A program made the position numbers and the translations under genes. From assembly GCF_030068455.1 (NCBI RefSeq), contig NZ_JAQOSQ010000005.1:1-64000 (forward strand): 64,000 nt of DNA, in the 5' to 3' direction. The first letter of the stretch is position 1, and each line of letters starts with the position of its first letter. Below, in pieces: positions 35,356-45,779 of the stretch. Below the pieces are notes generated by a model. It had not been told where the DNA came from. It ran no database searches and was given only the letters and a program-made list of their open reading frames with translations. The DNA is from Roseofilum casamattae BLCC-M143 (lineage in GTDB: Bacteria > Cyanobacteriota > Cyanobacteriia > Cyanobacteriales > Desertifilaceae).

Positions 35356-38300
35356 ATGGTAAAGACAGAAGCCATTGTGTTGGGCAACTATCAAGCAACT
35401 GAGCTGATTCACCAAGGAGAGCACACTTTAGTCTATCGGGGCGAGAATTTAGAGCATGGGCAACCGGTAGCGATCAAATTAATGGGCAACCAATTTCCTT
35501 CGTTTAGAGAATTGGTGCAATTTCGTAACGAATATGCCATTAGTAAAAATCTAGAGATAGACGGTGTAATTCAGACCTATGCTCTCGAACGCTACGAGAA
35601 CCGCTACGCCCTGATTATGGAAGATATTGGAGGAGTATCTTTAGCAGAATACGAAGAACGACAATCTTTGTCTCTGTTACAGTTTCTAGACATTGCCATC
35701 CAACTCTCAGATATTCTCCATCAATTGCACAACAACTCTATTATCCATAAAGATATTAAACCGGCGAATATTCTGATTGTTCCGCAGACTCAAAAAGTGA
35801 AGCTCATTGACTTCAGTATTGCGACGGTGTTGTCGAAAGAAACCCAAGTCGTGCAAACCCCTAATATTTTAGAAGGCACCCTGGCTTATCTCTCTCCAGA
35901 GCAAACCGGACGGATGAATCGAGGTATTGACTACCGCAGCGATTTTTATGCTTTGGGAGTTACATTTTACGAACTATTAACGGGCGCCCTTCCCTTTACG
36001 AGCAATGATGCTTTAGAGCTGATTCATGCTCATATTGCCCGCTCTCCCGAGCCAATAGAATTCTTAATCGTATTAGGTGGAGACTCTTGTCCGCCAATGC
36101 TTTCCAAGATCGTGATGAAGCTGATGGCGAAAAATGCGGAAGATCGCTATCACAGTGCTTTAGGGCTGAAATATGACTTGGAAAAATGTCGGGACGGCTA
36201 TCGAGAATACGGGAGAATTGAGGGATTTCCATTGGGAGAGCGAGATATTTGCGATCGCTTTTTGATTCCCGAGAAACTTTACGGACGGGAACGAGAGATT
36301 CAACAGTTGCTCGCTGCTTTCGATCGGGTGGCGGCTGGCGATCGCGAAATGATGCTGGTTTCCGGGTTTTCTGGCATTGGAAAAACGGCAGTTGTTAACG
36401 AAATTCACAAGCCAATTACTCGGCAAAAAGGATATTTTATTAAGGGAAAATACGACCAATTTAATCGAAATATTCCGTTTAGCGCGATCGTGCAGTCCTT
36501 TCGGAAACTTATGGCTCAGTTATTGAGCGAATCTGCTCTGCACTTAGCCCGCTGGAAAGAAGAAATTCTCGCAGCGGTTGGCGAAAATGGTCGGGTATTA
36601 AGCGAAGTGATTCCCGAGCTGAAGGAAGTTATTGGAGAGCAGCCTGCTGTTGTCGAACTTTCTGGCAGTGCGGCGCAAAATCGATTTAATTTACTTCTAC
36701 AAAAAATTATTGCTGTTTTTGCCACCGCCGAGCATCCTTTGGTTATTTTTCTCGACGACTTGCAATGGGCAGATTCCGCCTCGCTGCACTTAATTAAAAT
36801 GCTCGTTGAAGATAGTGATACGGAATATTTACTGCTGTTAGGAGCTTATCGAGATAACGAAGTATTTCCCGCTCATCCTTTGATGACAATTTTAGATGAA
36901 TTACAGAAAAAACAAGCCAGTGTTTCTACGATCGCCCTCGATGTATTGCCAATTCACCACGTTAATCGGTTGGTTGCTGAAACTCTAAGTTGCACTGAAG
37001 ATATTGCGCGATCGCTAACCGAGTTAGTCTATCAAAAAACGAAAGGCAATCCTTTTTTTACTACTCAGTTCTTAAAAGGATTGCATGAAGATAACCTCAT
37101 TGTATTTAACGCCAATTTAGGATATTGGGAGTGCGACTTAGTTCAAGTCACGGATGCCTCGCTGACCGATGATGTGGTCGAATTTATGACTGCTCGCTTG
37201 CAAAAGTTACCGGGAAAAACTCAAGAAATTTTGAAGTTAGCCGCATTTATTGGCAATCAATTCGATCTCGATACTTTAGCGATCGTTTGCGATGCTGCTA
37301 TTGAAGATGTTGCCATTCATTTGTGGAGCGCGCTAAAGGAAGGGGCGATCTTACCTATTACTGAAGCCTATAAGTTTTTCCAAGATGCGATAACCTCAAG
37401 CCTAACCGAACCCGAACAGATAAGCTATCGTTTTTTACACGATCGGGTACAACAAGCCGCTTACCAATTAGAATCCGATCGGTCTCAAGCACGAATGCAT
37501 TATCAAATTGGTCAGCGTCTTTTAAATCATTTAAATAGCATAGAACGAGACCGCAAACTTCTCGATATTGTCAATCATTTTAATCAGGCAATCTCCCTGA
37601 TTCGCGATCCTCAAGAGCAACAAAACCTAATCGAACTCAATCTAAAAGCTGGAGCAAAAGCCAAAACAGCTCTCGCCTATCAAGCTGCCATGGCTTACTA
37701 TAATACCGCCCGAATCCTGCTCGCCGATCGCAGTTGGGAAACTCACTATTCTACCTATTTAAAAGTCTATTCTGAATCCGTAGAAACGGCATTTTTATGC
37801 GGTAAATTTGATGAGATGGAAGAATGGTCGGATGCAGTATTCCAACACGCCAAAACGTTTCTCGATCGCATCAAAGTATATGAAATGAAAGTACAAGCTG
37901 CGATTGCACAAAACCAATTACAAGACGCGATTCAACTGGGTTTAGACTTTTTGCAACATCTCGAAATCACCCTGCCGCAACCGGTAACCGATACCGAGAT
38001 CGATGCTGCTTTTGCCGAAAACGATCGCCTATTAAAAACAATTGCGATCGAAGATATCGTTCATTTCCCCATGATGAGCGATCGCCACAAAGAAGCTGCG
38101 GTACGAATGATTACAATTTCTGGATTAGCGATGTACATTGCCAATCCAGAACTGTTAATGTTAGCAGTTGCCAAACAAGTTAATCTCTGCTTGCGCTATG
38201 GTAACACGTCAACCTCTGCTGATGCCTATGCAACCTACGGACTTTTTCTCTGTGGAGAACGAGGAGAAATTAGCCAAGGTTATCGTTTCGGTCAATTAGC

Positions 38301-40752
38301 AGTAAACGTACTCGAAACCTTGCAAACTGTAGAAATTAAATCCTTAGTTTACGTTCTCTTTAATGGATTTATTAAACACTGGCAAGATCCGTGCCGAGAA
38401 ACTCTGTCCGATTTGCAAAAAGCCTATCACTGGGGGTTGGAATTTGGAGATTTACAAAATGCAGCTCTTTCCGCCTATTGTTATTGCAGCCATCAATTTT
38501 TATGCGGCATAAATTTAGAGGATCTCCATCAAGATCTGAAGCAGTATGCTCGTGGAGTAGAATCAATTCAGCAACTGGGCATTAAAGGGTGGCTCGATCC
38601 CTTGATTGGGCTAACGCGCAAACTTTTAGAACTCTCATCAGAACCTCTTTTACTCTTATCTTCCATTACCGCAGAAGAGCACGCCCTAGAAGCCTACAAG
38701 CAAGATAGCGATCGCACGGGAATTTTCCTATTTGCTTTTAGTAAAATGCTATTATCCTATCTATGGGATCGAGGCGATGTGGCGCGACGCTATGCGAATA
38801 TTGCCCGAGAACACTTAGATGGAATAACGGGAATGGCTTGGGTTCCCTATTTCTACTTTTATGATACCGCTCTGCTCTTAAGTGTAGATCTCTCCTCTCT
38901 TTCCGAAGAAGAAACCGCTCGCCTCCATAACAATCAGAGGAAACTACAAGACTTTTGTCAATACAATCCGGGAAATCTCCAGCACAAGTGTCAATTGTTA
39001 CGGGCGGAGTCGTTTCGTCGCAGTGGCGATCGGCTTTTAGCCATTGAACTCTATGATACTGCGATCGCTGGCGCAAAAACTAATGGCTATCTACAAGAAG
39101 AAGCTCTCGGGAACGAGCTAGCCGCTAAATTCTATCTCGATTGGGGCAAAGAAACAATTGCCGAAGCCTATCTGCAAAAAGCCTATTATGCTTATGCACA
39201 ATGGGGGGCTAAAGCCAAAGTAAAAGACTTAGAAAATCGTTATCCTCAATATTTATCCTCGATTCTACAACCCAATAGAACTGCCTCTTCTTCTGGGGTA
39301 AGGATTACTAAAATTACCAGTTATTCTCAAGCAAAAACCTTAACGACAATCGCCTCAATTTTTGATTTTGCTTCGATCTTGAAAGCCTCGCAAACTCTCT
39401 CAGGAGAAATTGAACTACAGCAGCTACTCTCGATCTTAATGACCGTTATTCTCGAAAATGCGGGAGCGACTAAAGGGGCATTGCTCTTAATTGGCGATCG
39501 CGGTTTAACCATCGAAGCGATCGCCACTCGCAGAGAGGAGAAAGAGGAATTTGTTCTAGAATCTTTAAATGAATCGATCCCTCTGGATCGGAGTCAAAAC
39601 TTGCCCAGAGGAATTATTAATTATGTACGAAATACAACGAAAATTGCCCTCTTGGATGCAAAAAAAGCTCAAGAACAATTTGCTGGCGATCGGTATTTAT
39701 TCTGCTTTTCTCCTCAGAGTTTACTTTGTATGCCGTTACTGGTACGCGGGCAATCGATCGGTATTCTTTATTTAGAAAATGGATTAACAGCAGATGCCTT
39801 TACCCGCGATCGCATAGAAGTTCTCGATACTCTCTGCGCGCAAGCTGCTATTTCCATCGAAAATGCGAGATTGTACCAACAAGCACAACAAGCTCTGGAA
39901 AATTTACAAGAAGCTCAACTACAATTAGTACAGCATGAAAAAATGGCAGTTTTGGGTAATTTAGTTGCTGGAGTTGCCCATGAAATTAATAACCCAGTTG
40001 GGTTTATTTCTGGGAATATTAGTGCCGCACGAGAGTATTTGGACGATGTATTAGATCTACTGACTCTTTATCAGACCAAATATCCACATCCCGATCCCGA
40101 GATAACCGCAGAGTTAGTCAACCGAGATCTGGAGTTTATTCGTGAAGATTTTCCGAAATTGATTGAATCGATGCAAACCGGATGCGATCGCATTGGAAAT
40201 ATCAGCACATCGTTACGTACGTTTTCGCGCACGGATACAACGAGCAAAACCGAGTTTAATCTGCATGAGGGGATTGACAGTACTCTGTTAATCTTGAAAT
40301 ATCGCTTGAAAGCGAATGAAACTCGTCCGGCTATTGAAATTATCAAAAACTACGGTAAGATTCCGCTGGTACAATGCTATGCAGGGCAAATTAACCAAGT
40401 GTTTATGAATTTGTTGGCGAATGCGATCGATGCTTTGGAGGAAAGCAATGGAGGGAAAAGTTTTGCGCAAATAGAACGATCGCCGAATCGAATTACCATT
40501 ACCACTAAATTGAGTGGCGATCGCCAGAATGTTGTGGTTAAGATTGCCGATAATGGAATTGGTATGGCTGCTGACGTTAAAGAAAAACTATTCGAGCAAG
40601 GATTTACCACCAAAGGTGTCGGAAAAGGCACGGGTTTAGGAATGGCGATCGCGCGGCAAATTATTGAAGAAAAACACGGCGGTGCGATCGCTTGTCATTC
40701 AGAACCCAGTAAAGGTACGGAGTTTGCAATCCTTCTGCCATTCAGTTATTGA
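35356..40752 (+). CDS. giant Ser/Thr kinase - ATPase - GAF - histidine kinase hybrid, first
   Basis: From ATG 35356 the product has 1798 residues (a TTG at 35350 would add two). The Ser/Thr kinase (about 10-270) has the VAIK lysine and HKDIKPAN, with DFS instead of DFG. A predicted ATPase follows with Walker A GFSGIGKT (about 336-343) and Walker B FLDDLQWAD (about 463-471). Helical repeats cover about 640-1290. Then come a GAF domain (about 1330-1510) and a histidine kinase with His1542 (AHEINNPV), N-box NLLANAIDAL and G boxes DNGIGM and GKGTGLGMA. This matches the Hstk family of filamentous cyanobacteria. It has no receiver and no membrane helix. A hybrid kinase follows 36 bp downstream. Confidence 0.92.
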   Translation: MVKTEAIVLGNYQATELIHQGEHTLVYRGENLEHGQPVAIKLMGNQFPSFRELVQFRNEYAISKNLEIDGVIQTYALERYENRYALIMEDIGGVSLAEYEERQSLSLLQFLDIAIQLSDILHQLHNNSIIHKDIKPANILIVPQTQKVKLIDFSIATVLSKETQVVQTPNILEGTLAYLSPEQTGRMNRGIDYRSDFYALGVTFYELLTGALPFTSNDALELIHAHIARSPEPIEFLIVLGGDSCPPMLSKIVMKLMAKNAEDRYHSALGLKYDLEKCRDGYREYGRIEGFPLGERDICDRFLIPEKLYGREREIQQLLAAFDRVAAGDREMMLVSGFSGIGKTAVVNEIHKPITRQKGYFIKGKYDQFNRNIPFSAIVQSFRKLMAQLLSESALHLARWKEEILAAVGENGRVLSEVIPELKEVIGEQPAVVELSGSAAQNRFNLLLQKIIAVFATAEHPLVIFLDDLQWADSASLHLIKMLVEDSDTEYLLLLGAYRDNEVFPAHPLMTILDELQKKQASVSTIALDVLPIHHVNRLVAETLSCTEDIARSLTELVYQKTKGNPFFTTQFLKGLHEDNLIVFNANLGYWECDLVQVTDASLTDDVVEFMTARLQKLPGKTQEILKLAAFIGNQFDLDTLAIVCDAAIEDVAIHLWSALKEGAILPITEAYKFFQDAITSSLTEPEQISYRFLHDRVQQAAYQLESDRSQARMHYQIGQRLLNHLNSIERDRKLLDIVNHFNQAISLIRDPQEQQNLIELNLKAGAKAKTALAYQAAMAYYNTARILLADRSWETHYSTYLKVYSESVETAFLCGKFDEMEEWSDAVFQHAKTFLDRIKVYEMKVQAAIAQNQLQDAIQLGLDFLQHLEITLPQPVTDTEIDAAFAENDRLLKTIAIEDIVHFPMMSDRHKEAAVRMITISGLAMYIANPELLMLAVAKQVNLCLRYGNTSTSADAYATYGLFLCGERGEISQGYRFGQLAVNVLETLQTVEIKSLVYVLFNGFIKHWQDPCRETLSDLQKAYHWGLEFGDLQNAALSAYCYCSHQFLCGINLEDLHQDLKQYARGVESIQQLGIKGWLDPLIGLTRKLLELSSEPLLLLSSITAEEHALEAYKQDSDRTGIFLFAFSKMLLSYLWDRGDVARRYANIAREHLDGITGMAWVPYFYFYDTALLLSVDLSSLSEEETARLHNNQRKLQDFCQYNPGNLQHKCQLLRAESFRRSGDRLLAIELYDTAIAGAKTNGYLQEEALGNELAAKFYLDWGKETIAEAYLQKAYYAYAQWGAKAKVKDLENRYPQYLSSILQPNRTASSSGVRITKITSYSQAKTLTTIASIFDFASILKASQTLSGEIELQQLLSILMTVILENAGATKGALLLIGDRGLTIEAIATRREEKEEFVLESLNESIPLDRSQNLPRGIINYVRNTTKIALLDAKKAQEQFAGDRYLFCFSPQSLLCMPLLVRGQSIGILYLENGLTADAFTRDRIEVLDTLCAQAAISIENARLYQQAQQALENLQEAQLQLVQHEKMAVLGNLVAGVAHEINNPVGFISGNISAAREYLDDVLDLLTLYQTKYPHPDPEITAELVNRDLEFIREDFPKLIESMQTGCDRIGNISTSLRTFSRTDTTSKTEFNLHEGIDSTLLILKYRLKANETRPAIEIIKNYGKIPLVQCYAGQINQVFMNLLANAIDALEESNGGKSFAQIERSPNRITITTKLSGDRQNVVVKIADNGIGMAADVKEKLFEQGFTTKGVGKGTGLGMAIARQIIEEKHGGAIACHSEPSKGTEFAILLPFSY

Positions 40753-40788
40753 TAAAACAGACTCCAACATTTTATCTTAAATTAACTC

Positions 40789-43515
40789 ATGCAGCAAACA
40801 ATCGACAAAATCAATAGTATTTCATTGCGGCAAATTTTAATTATTCCATTTGTCGTACAAATTTTTGCCACGGTATCTTTAGTTGGGTATCTTTCCTTTA
40901 GAAGCGGAAGAAAGGCAGTCGAAGACATTGCCAATCAACTGATTGATGAAACCGGCGATCGCATCGAACAAAAGTTGGATGTCTATCTCGCAACCGCCAA
41001 TCTGGTCAATCAAATCAATCGCGATTTAATCTATGCTGACAATCTAGATATCACCGATCCCGATCGCTTGGGCCGGCATTTTTTACAGCAATTACAGCAA
41101 TTCGAGACCGTCGATTATATCTATTTTGCCAACGAACGCGGCGGCATTGTCTCCGTCGGACGCGATGCAACTTATGGCTTTAATTTCTCCATTACCGATG
41201 ACTTTGTTAGCGGTGATTTTAAACGGTATGCTCTCGATCTCGACGGAAATCGTCAAGACCTCATTAATACCAGACCGGATTTCGATCCCCGTCAGCGAGG
41301 TTGGTATAAATCGGCAGCCCCCCTGCAAACTCCCGTTTGGAGTGAAGTCTATCCCGGTACGTTGGAAGCCTCTCTCGGCATTAGTGCCGCTCGTTCCGTT
41401 TATGACGATCGCGCAACCTTAAAAGGGGTTTTGGGAATCGACTTGCTCTTAATGCAAATCTCTGAATTCTTGCAAAATTTACAAGTGAGTCAGTCGGGAC
41501 AGATTTATATTATCGAGCCATCGGGGTTAATGGTTGCTACTTCTAATGAAGAGAGTTTATTCGCAACCGATACTAATGCAGAAGAATCAGCGCGACTCAA
41601 TGCCGCAGATAGTCCCAATCAGGTCGTCGCAGAGAGCGCTCGAGTCCTTCTCTCTCGCTTTGGCCAATTCTCCCAAATTGCCGAAGATGCCCGCATGATT
41701 CTCAATATTAATGGCGAGAGATATTTTGTGAAAGTCATTCCGTTTCACGATGAAGGCGGTTTGGATTGGCTCGTCACTATCGCCGTCCCGGAATCCGACT
41801 TTCTCACAGAAATTAACGCCAATATCCGGACGACAATTCTGCTCTGCACGGGCGCCTTGGTTTTGGCGGTCGCGATCGGTATTGTCACTGCCCGTTGGGT
41901 CGTACAACCATTGCTCCATCTCAACCAATCTGCCCGAGAACTCGCTCGCGGTCAATGGGAAAAACGAGTCATCACCCAACGACGAGATGAGGTAGGCGAA
42001 TTGACCAACGCATTCAATCAAATGGCCGGTCAACTCAAAGAATCCTTTACAACCCTAGAACAACGAGTGTCCGAACGCACGGCCGAACTAGCCGTTGCGA
42101 AAGAAAAAGCAGAAGTGGCAAACCAAGCCAAAAGTACGTTTATCGCCAACATGAGCCACGAACTGCGATCGCCCCTCAATGCGATCTTGGGATTTGCTCA
42201 AATTATGACTCGCTCTCAAACCCTGCCCTCAGAACACCAAGAAAAAGTCAGTATTATCAACCGCAGTGGGGAGCATCTTTTAACCCTGATTAATAACGTC
42301 CTCGACCTTTCCAAAATCGAAGCCGGGCGCATTACCCTAAACGAGAAAAATTTCGACCTACATCGCCTGCTCGACGACCTTCACGATATGTTCCAACTCA
42401 AAGCCAATGACAAAGGCTTGCAGTTGCTCCTAGAACCCGCCGAAAATCTCCCCCGTTACATTCGCACCGATGAAGTCAAACTGCGCCAAATTCTGATTAA
42501 TTTAATTAACAATGCCCTGAAATTTACCGAACAAGGAGGTATTTCCCTCAGAGCCACCCACCCGTCACCCGTCACCAATAACCAACAACTAATAACCCTA
42601 TATTTTGAAGTCGAAGATACGGGGATGGGAATTGCCCCCGAAGAACTCGACAAGCTCTTTGAAGCCTTTACCCAAACCGCAAGCGGCAAACAAGCCCAAG
42701 AAGGAACGGGGTTGGGACTTTCCATCAGTCGTAAATTTGCCCAGTTGATGGGGGGAGAAATGCGAGCAACCTCTCGCGTCGGAGAAGGAGCGGTCTTTAG
42801 TTTTGAGATTCAATGCCAACCAGTGGAAGCGACGGAAGTGGAAGCATTGAACCCCCAACGCCAAATTATCGCCCTGCAACCGGGTCAACCTCGCTATCGC
42901 CTGCTCATCGTCGATGATAAACCCGTCAATCGCCAGATTTTAATCCATTTGCTCAATCCTTTAGGCTTCGAGTTAAAAGAAGCTGGGAATGGTCGGGAAG
43001 CCGTGGAAATATGGGAGCAATGGGAACCCCATTTGATTTGGATGGATATGAAGATGCCGGTGATGGATGGATTTGAGGCAACCAAAACGATTAAAGCCAC
43101 GACGAAAGGACAGGCGACGGTAGTCGTGGCTTTAACTGCTAGCGTATTGGAGGAAGAGAAGGCAGTGGTGTTATCGGCTGGATGCGATGATTTCCTGCGC
43201 AAACCTTTCCGAGACGAGCAAATCTTTACAGCTCTCGAACGCCATTTAGGGGTTCGTTATATCTATGAAAAGAGCGTACCGTCCTCTAAGAACAAAGTCC
43301 GAGAAAAGGAAATACTAACCGCAGAAAATCTACAAACCCTTTCCCCAGAACTGCAACGGCAACTGCGTCAGGCGGTGAGTAGTTCCAGCAAGCCAGAGAT
43401 CGCAGCAGTTGTTGCGGCGATCGCAGAGAAAAATCCGGCACTGTCGGAGGCGATCGCTACTTGTTTGCATAACTTTGAATATGAAAAACTTTTACACTTA
43501 ATTCCCGAAACATAA
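40789..43515 (+). CDS. membrane hybrid histidine kinase with dCache-like sensor
   Basis: The 908-residue protein has a first membrane helix (about 12-34), a periplasmic sensor (about 35-343) of the double-Cache type (DPRQRGWYKSA, SGQIYIIEPSGLMVAT), a second helix (about 345-370) and HAMP (about 371-423). A short coiled coil leads to HisKA with His457 (SHELRSPLN). The ATPase follows, then a receiver with Asp753 (IWMDMKMPVMDG) and a helical C-terminal tail. It probably senses a small periplasmic molecule and passes phosphate internally to its receiver. It is 36 bp after the first giant kinase, so probably one operon. Residues from about 440 onward are nearly identical to two other kinases here. 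Confidence 0.93.
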   Translation: MQQTIDKINSISLRQILIIPFVVQIFATVSLVGYLSFRSGRKAVEDIANQLIDETGDRIEQKLDVYLATANLVNQINRDLIYADNLDITDPDRLGRHFLQQLQQFETVDYIYFANERGGIVSVGRDATYGFNFSITDDFVSGDFKRYALDLDGNRQDLINTRPDFDPRQRGWYKSAAPLQTPVWSEVYPGTLEASLGISAARSVYDDRATLKGVLGIDLLLMQISEFLQNLQVSQSGQIYIIEPSGLMVATSNEESLFATDTNAEESARLNAADSPNQVVAESARVLLSRFGQFSQIAEDARMILNINGERYFVKVIPFHDEGGLDWLVTIAVPESDFLTEINANIRTTILLCTGALVLAVAIGIVTARWVVQPLLHLNQSARELARGQWEKRVITQRRDEVGELTNAFNQMAGQLKESFTTLEQRVSERTAELAVAKEKAEVANQAKSTFIANMSHELRSPLNAILGFAQIMTRSQTLPSEHQEKVSIINRSGEHLLTLINNVLDLSKIEAGRITLNEKNFDLHRLLDDLHDMFQLKANDKGLQLLLEPAENLPRYIRTDEVKLRQILINLINNALKFTEQGGISLRATHPSPVTNNQQLITLYFEVEDTGMGIAPEELDKLFEAFTQTASGKQAQEGTGLGLSISRKFAQLMGGEMRATSRVGEGAVFSFEIQCQPVEATEVEALNPQRQIIALQPGQPRYRLLIVDDKPVNRQILIHLLNPLGFELKEAGNGREAVEIWEQWEPHLIWMDMKMPVMDGFEATKTIKATTKGQATVVVALTASVLEEEKAVVLSAGCDDFLRKPFRDEQIFTALERHLGVRYIYEKSVPSSKNKVREKEILTAENLQTLSPELQRQLRQAVSSSSKPEIAAVVAAIAEKNPALSEAIATCLHNFEYEKLLHLIPET
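42116..43292 (+). repeat. transmitter-receiver cassette, copy 1
   Basis: The HisKA-ATPase-receiver coding block shares long identical runs of DNA with 44216-45392 and 58873-60050. The block starts at the coiled coil before the His motif and ends after the receiver. Confidence 0.85.
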
Positions 43516-43529
43516 GACTCACCATAAAA

Positions 43530-43535
43530 TATAAT
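43530..43535 (+). promoter_or_regulatory. -10 box candidate for the GAF hybrid kinase
   Basis: TATAAT in the 145-bp gap, 125 bp before the start codon. A strong AGGAGG ribosome site precedes the ATG at 43661. Confidence 0.4.
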
Positions 43536-43660
43536 CGAGACAGGTGCGATCGCGTTTCCGAAGGGGAACGGGATTCGCAATGGCGATCTGCCAGGTTGGA
43601 TGAGGAATGGTTATCTTTGTAATAATGGTATTATTCAGAACACAAAAATAGGAGGAATTC

Positions 43661-45634
43661 ATGAACGATCGCGATCGGTGGCTTTTCGATGACGAACAAT
43701 ACGCAATTCCACTCACAAAATGGCAAAAGACTATTGATGTGATGGCTAAAATTTTTCAAGCACCTGCGGGTTTTATCGTACAACATACGAACCAAGGATA
43801 TCAGGTTGTCATTGCCAGTCAGCAAGACTCCAATCCCTATCCGGCGGCAGGAGGGGTTATTCCGCTCAACTGTAATATCTTCTGTCGAAAAATCGTACAA
43901 ACGGGTCAAAAGCTCTACGTGAAAAATGCCAAAGCCGATCCCTATTGGGATGATAATCCTGAAGTCGCGCAAGATGGCTTTATGTCTTATTATGGCTTAC
44001 CCGTAAACTGGCCTGACAATACACCCTTTGGAACAATTTGCGTGATGGATTTCAAAGAGACGGATTACCAGCAAGACTATTTAGATTTAATGGAAGAACT
44101 GCGCAATCTTATTGAATACGATCTCCAACTTTCCGAACAATATCACACCACAGTCCAACTTGCAGCTAATTTGGAAAAAGCCAATTATGAATTGATGGAA
44201 GCGACAAAACTGGCCGATATTGCCAACCAAGCCAAGAGTGCGTTTATCGCCAACATGAGTCACGAATTGCGAACGCCTCTCAATGCGATCTTGGGATTTA
44301 CTCAGATCATGACTCGCTCTCAAACCCTACCCCCAGAACACCAAGAAAAAGTCAGTATTATCAACCGCAGTGGGGAGCATCTTTTGACCCTGATTAATAA
44401 TGTCCTCGACCTTTCCAAAATTGAAGCCGGGCGCATTACCCTAAACGAGAAAAACTTCGACCTGCATTGCCTGCTCGACGACCTTCACGATATGTTCCAA
44501 CTCAAAGCCAATGACAAAGGCTTGCAGTTGCTCTTAGAACTTGCCGAAAATCTCCCCCGTTATATTCGCACCGATGAAGTCAAACTGCGCCAAATTCTGA
44601 TTAATTTAATTAACAATGCCCTGAAATTTACCGAACAAGGAGGTATTTCCCTCAGAGCCATCCACCAATCACCAGTCACGAGCGATCGCCCAACGACAAT
44701 ACATTTTGAAGTCGAAGACACTGGAGCGGGAATTGCCCCCGAAGAACTCGATCGGCTCTTTGAAGCCTTTACTCAAACCACAAGCGGCAAACAAGCTCAA
44801 GAAGGAACGGGGTTGGGACTCTCTATCAGTCGTAAATTTGCCCAGTTGATGGGGGGAGAAATACGAGCAACCTCTCGCGTTGGAGAAGGAACGATCTTTA
44901 GCTTTGAGATTCAATGTCAACCAGTGGAAGCAACGGAAGTGGAAGCATTGAAGCCCCAACACCAAATTATCGCCCTGCAACCGGATCAACCTTGCTATCG
45001 CCTTCTCATCGTCGATGATAAACCCGTCAATCGCCAGATTTTAATTCAATTGCTCGGGCCTTTGGGCTTCGAGTTAAAAGAAGCCGGAAACGGTAAGGAA
45101 GCCCTGGAAATATGGGAGCAATGGGAACCCCATCTGATTTGGATGGATATGAAGATGCCGGTAATGGATGGATTTGAGGCAACCAAAACGATTAAAGCCA
45201 CGACGAAAGGACAGGCGACGGTAGTCCTGGCTTTAACTGCTAGCGTATTGGAGGAAGAGAAGGCAGTGGTGTTATCGGCTGGATGCGATGATTTCTTGCG
45301 CAAACCTTTCCGAGACGAGCAAATTTTTAAAGCCCTAGAAAAACATCTAGAGGTGCGTTATATCTATGAAGATAGCGTTCCTTCCTCTAAGAACTCGGCT
45401 CCAGAAAAAGACGTGCTGACCGCAGAAAACGTGCAAGCTCTCTCCTCAGAAATACAGCTGCAATTGCATCAGGCAGTCATTAGTGCTAGCGAGGCAGCAA
45501 TTACGGCAGTTGTTACGGCAATTGCAGAGAAAAATCCAGCTTTATCGGAAGCGATCGCTAATTGTTTCCATAACTTTGAATACGATAAAATTTCGATTTT
45601 ACTTCCCGAAAGAGAAGATTTTCCTTCATTCTAA
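43661..45634 (+). CDS. soluble GAF hybrid histidine kinase
   Basis: The 657-residue protein has an N-terminal GAF-type sensor (about 15-150: AGFIVQHTNQGYQVVIAS, YYGLPVNWPDNTPFGTICVMD) and no membrane helix. A coiled coil leads to HisKA with His201 (SHELRTPLN), an ATPase with EDTGAGI and GTGLGLS, and a receiver with Asp496 (IWMDMKMPVMDG). A C-terminal helical tail follows (about 590-655). From residue 185 on it is almost the same as the dCache kinase upstream, so the sensor has been swapped on a shared output. It lies 145 bp after that gene with its own ribosome site. Confidence 0.92.
   Translation: MNDRDRWLFDDEQYAIPLTKWQKTIDVMAKIFQAPAGFIVQHTNQGYQVVIASQQDSNPYPAAGGVIPLNCNIFCRKIVQTGQKLYVKNAKADPYWDDNPEVAQDGFMSYYGLPVNWPDNTPFGTICVMDFKETDYQQDYLDLMEELRNLIEYDLQLSEQYHTTVQLAANLEKANYELMEATKLADIANQAKSAFIANMSHELRTPLNAILGFTQIMTRSQTLPPEHQEKVSIINRSGEHLLTLINNVLDLSKIEAGRITLNEKNFDLHCLLDDLHDMFQLKANDKGLQLLLELAENLPRYIRTDEVKLRQILINLINNALKFTEQGGISLRAIHQSPVTSDRPTTIHFEVEDTGAGIAPEELDRLFEAFTQTTSGKQAQEGTGLGLSISRKFAQLMGGEIRATSRVGEGTIFSFEIQCQPVEATEVEALKPQHQIIALQPDQPCYRLLIVDDKPVNRQILIQLLGPLGFELKEAGNGKEALEIWEQWEPHLIWMDMKMPVMDGFEATKTIKATTKGQATVVLALTASVLEEEKAVVLSAGCDDFLRKPFRDEQIFKALEKHLEVRYIYEDSVPSSKNSAPEKDVLTAENVQALSSEIQLQLHQAVISASEAAITAVVTAIAEKNPALSEAIANCFHNFEYDKISILLPEREDFPSF
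44216..45392 (+). repeat. transmitter-receiver cassette, copy 2
   Basis: Nearly identical DNA to 42116-43292 by eye, with scattered, mostly silent differences. It is in the same orientation about 2.1 kb away, which suggests a recent duplication or gene conversion. Confidence 0.85.
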
Positions 45635-45723
45635 AAAATCCCCTGCGATCGCTCTACCGATGAATTAACTCAAGATTCCTCAATGAATTATTGAGAAAAT
45701 CTAAACTCTGGTAACAATATCCC

Positions 45724-45755
45724 AGTTTTTCACCATCGTTGTTTAAACTAAGATA
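45724..45755 (+). promoter_or_regulatory. shared upstream element, site A
   Basis: AGTTTTTCAC (45724-45733) and the palindrome GTTTAAAC (45741-45748), with offset 17, lie 32-56 bp before the second giant kinase. The same arrangement occurs before the third giant kinase and the lipoprotein gene. TAAGAT (45749-45754) could be a -10. Confidence 0.6.
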
Positions 45756-45779
45756 GAACTCTCAGAATCAGAAGCAATC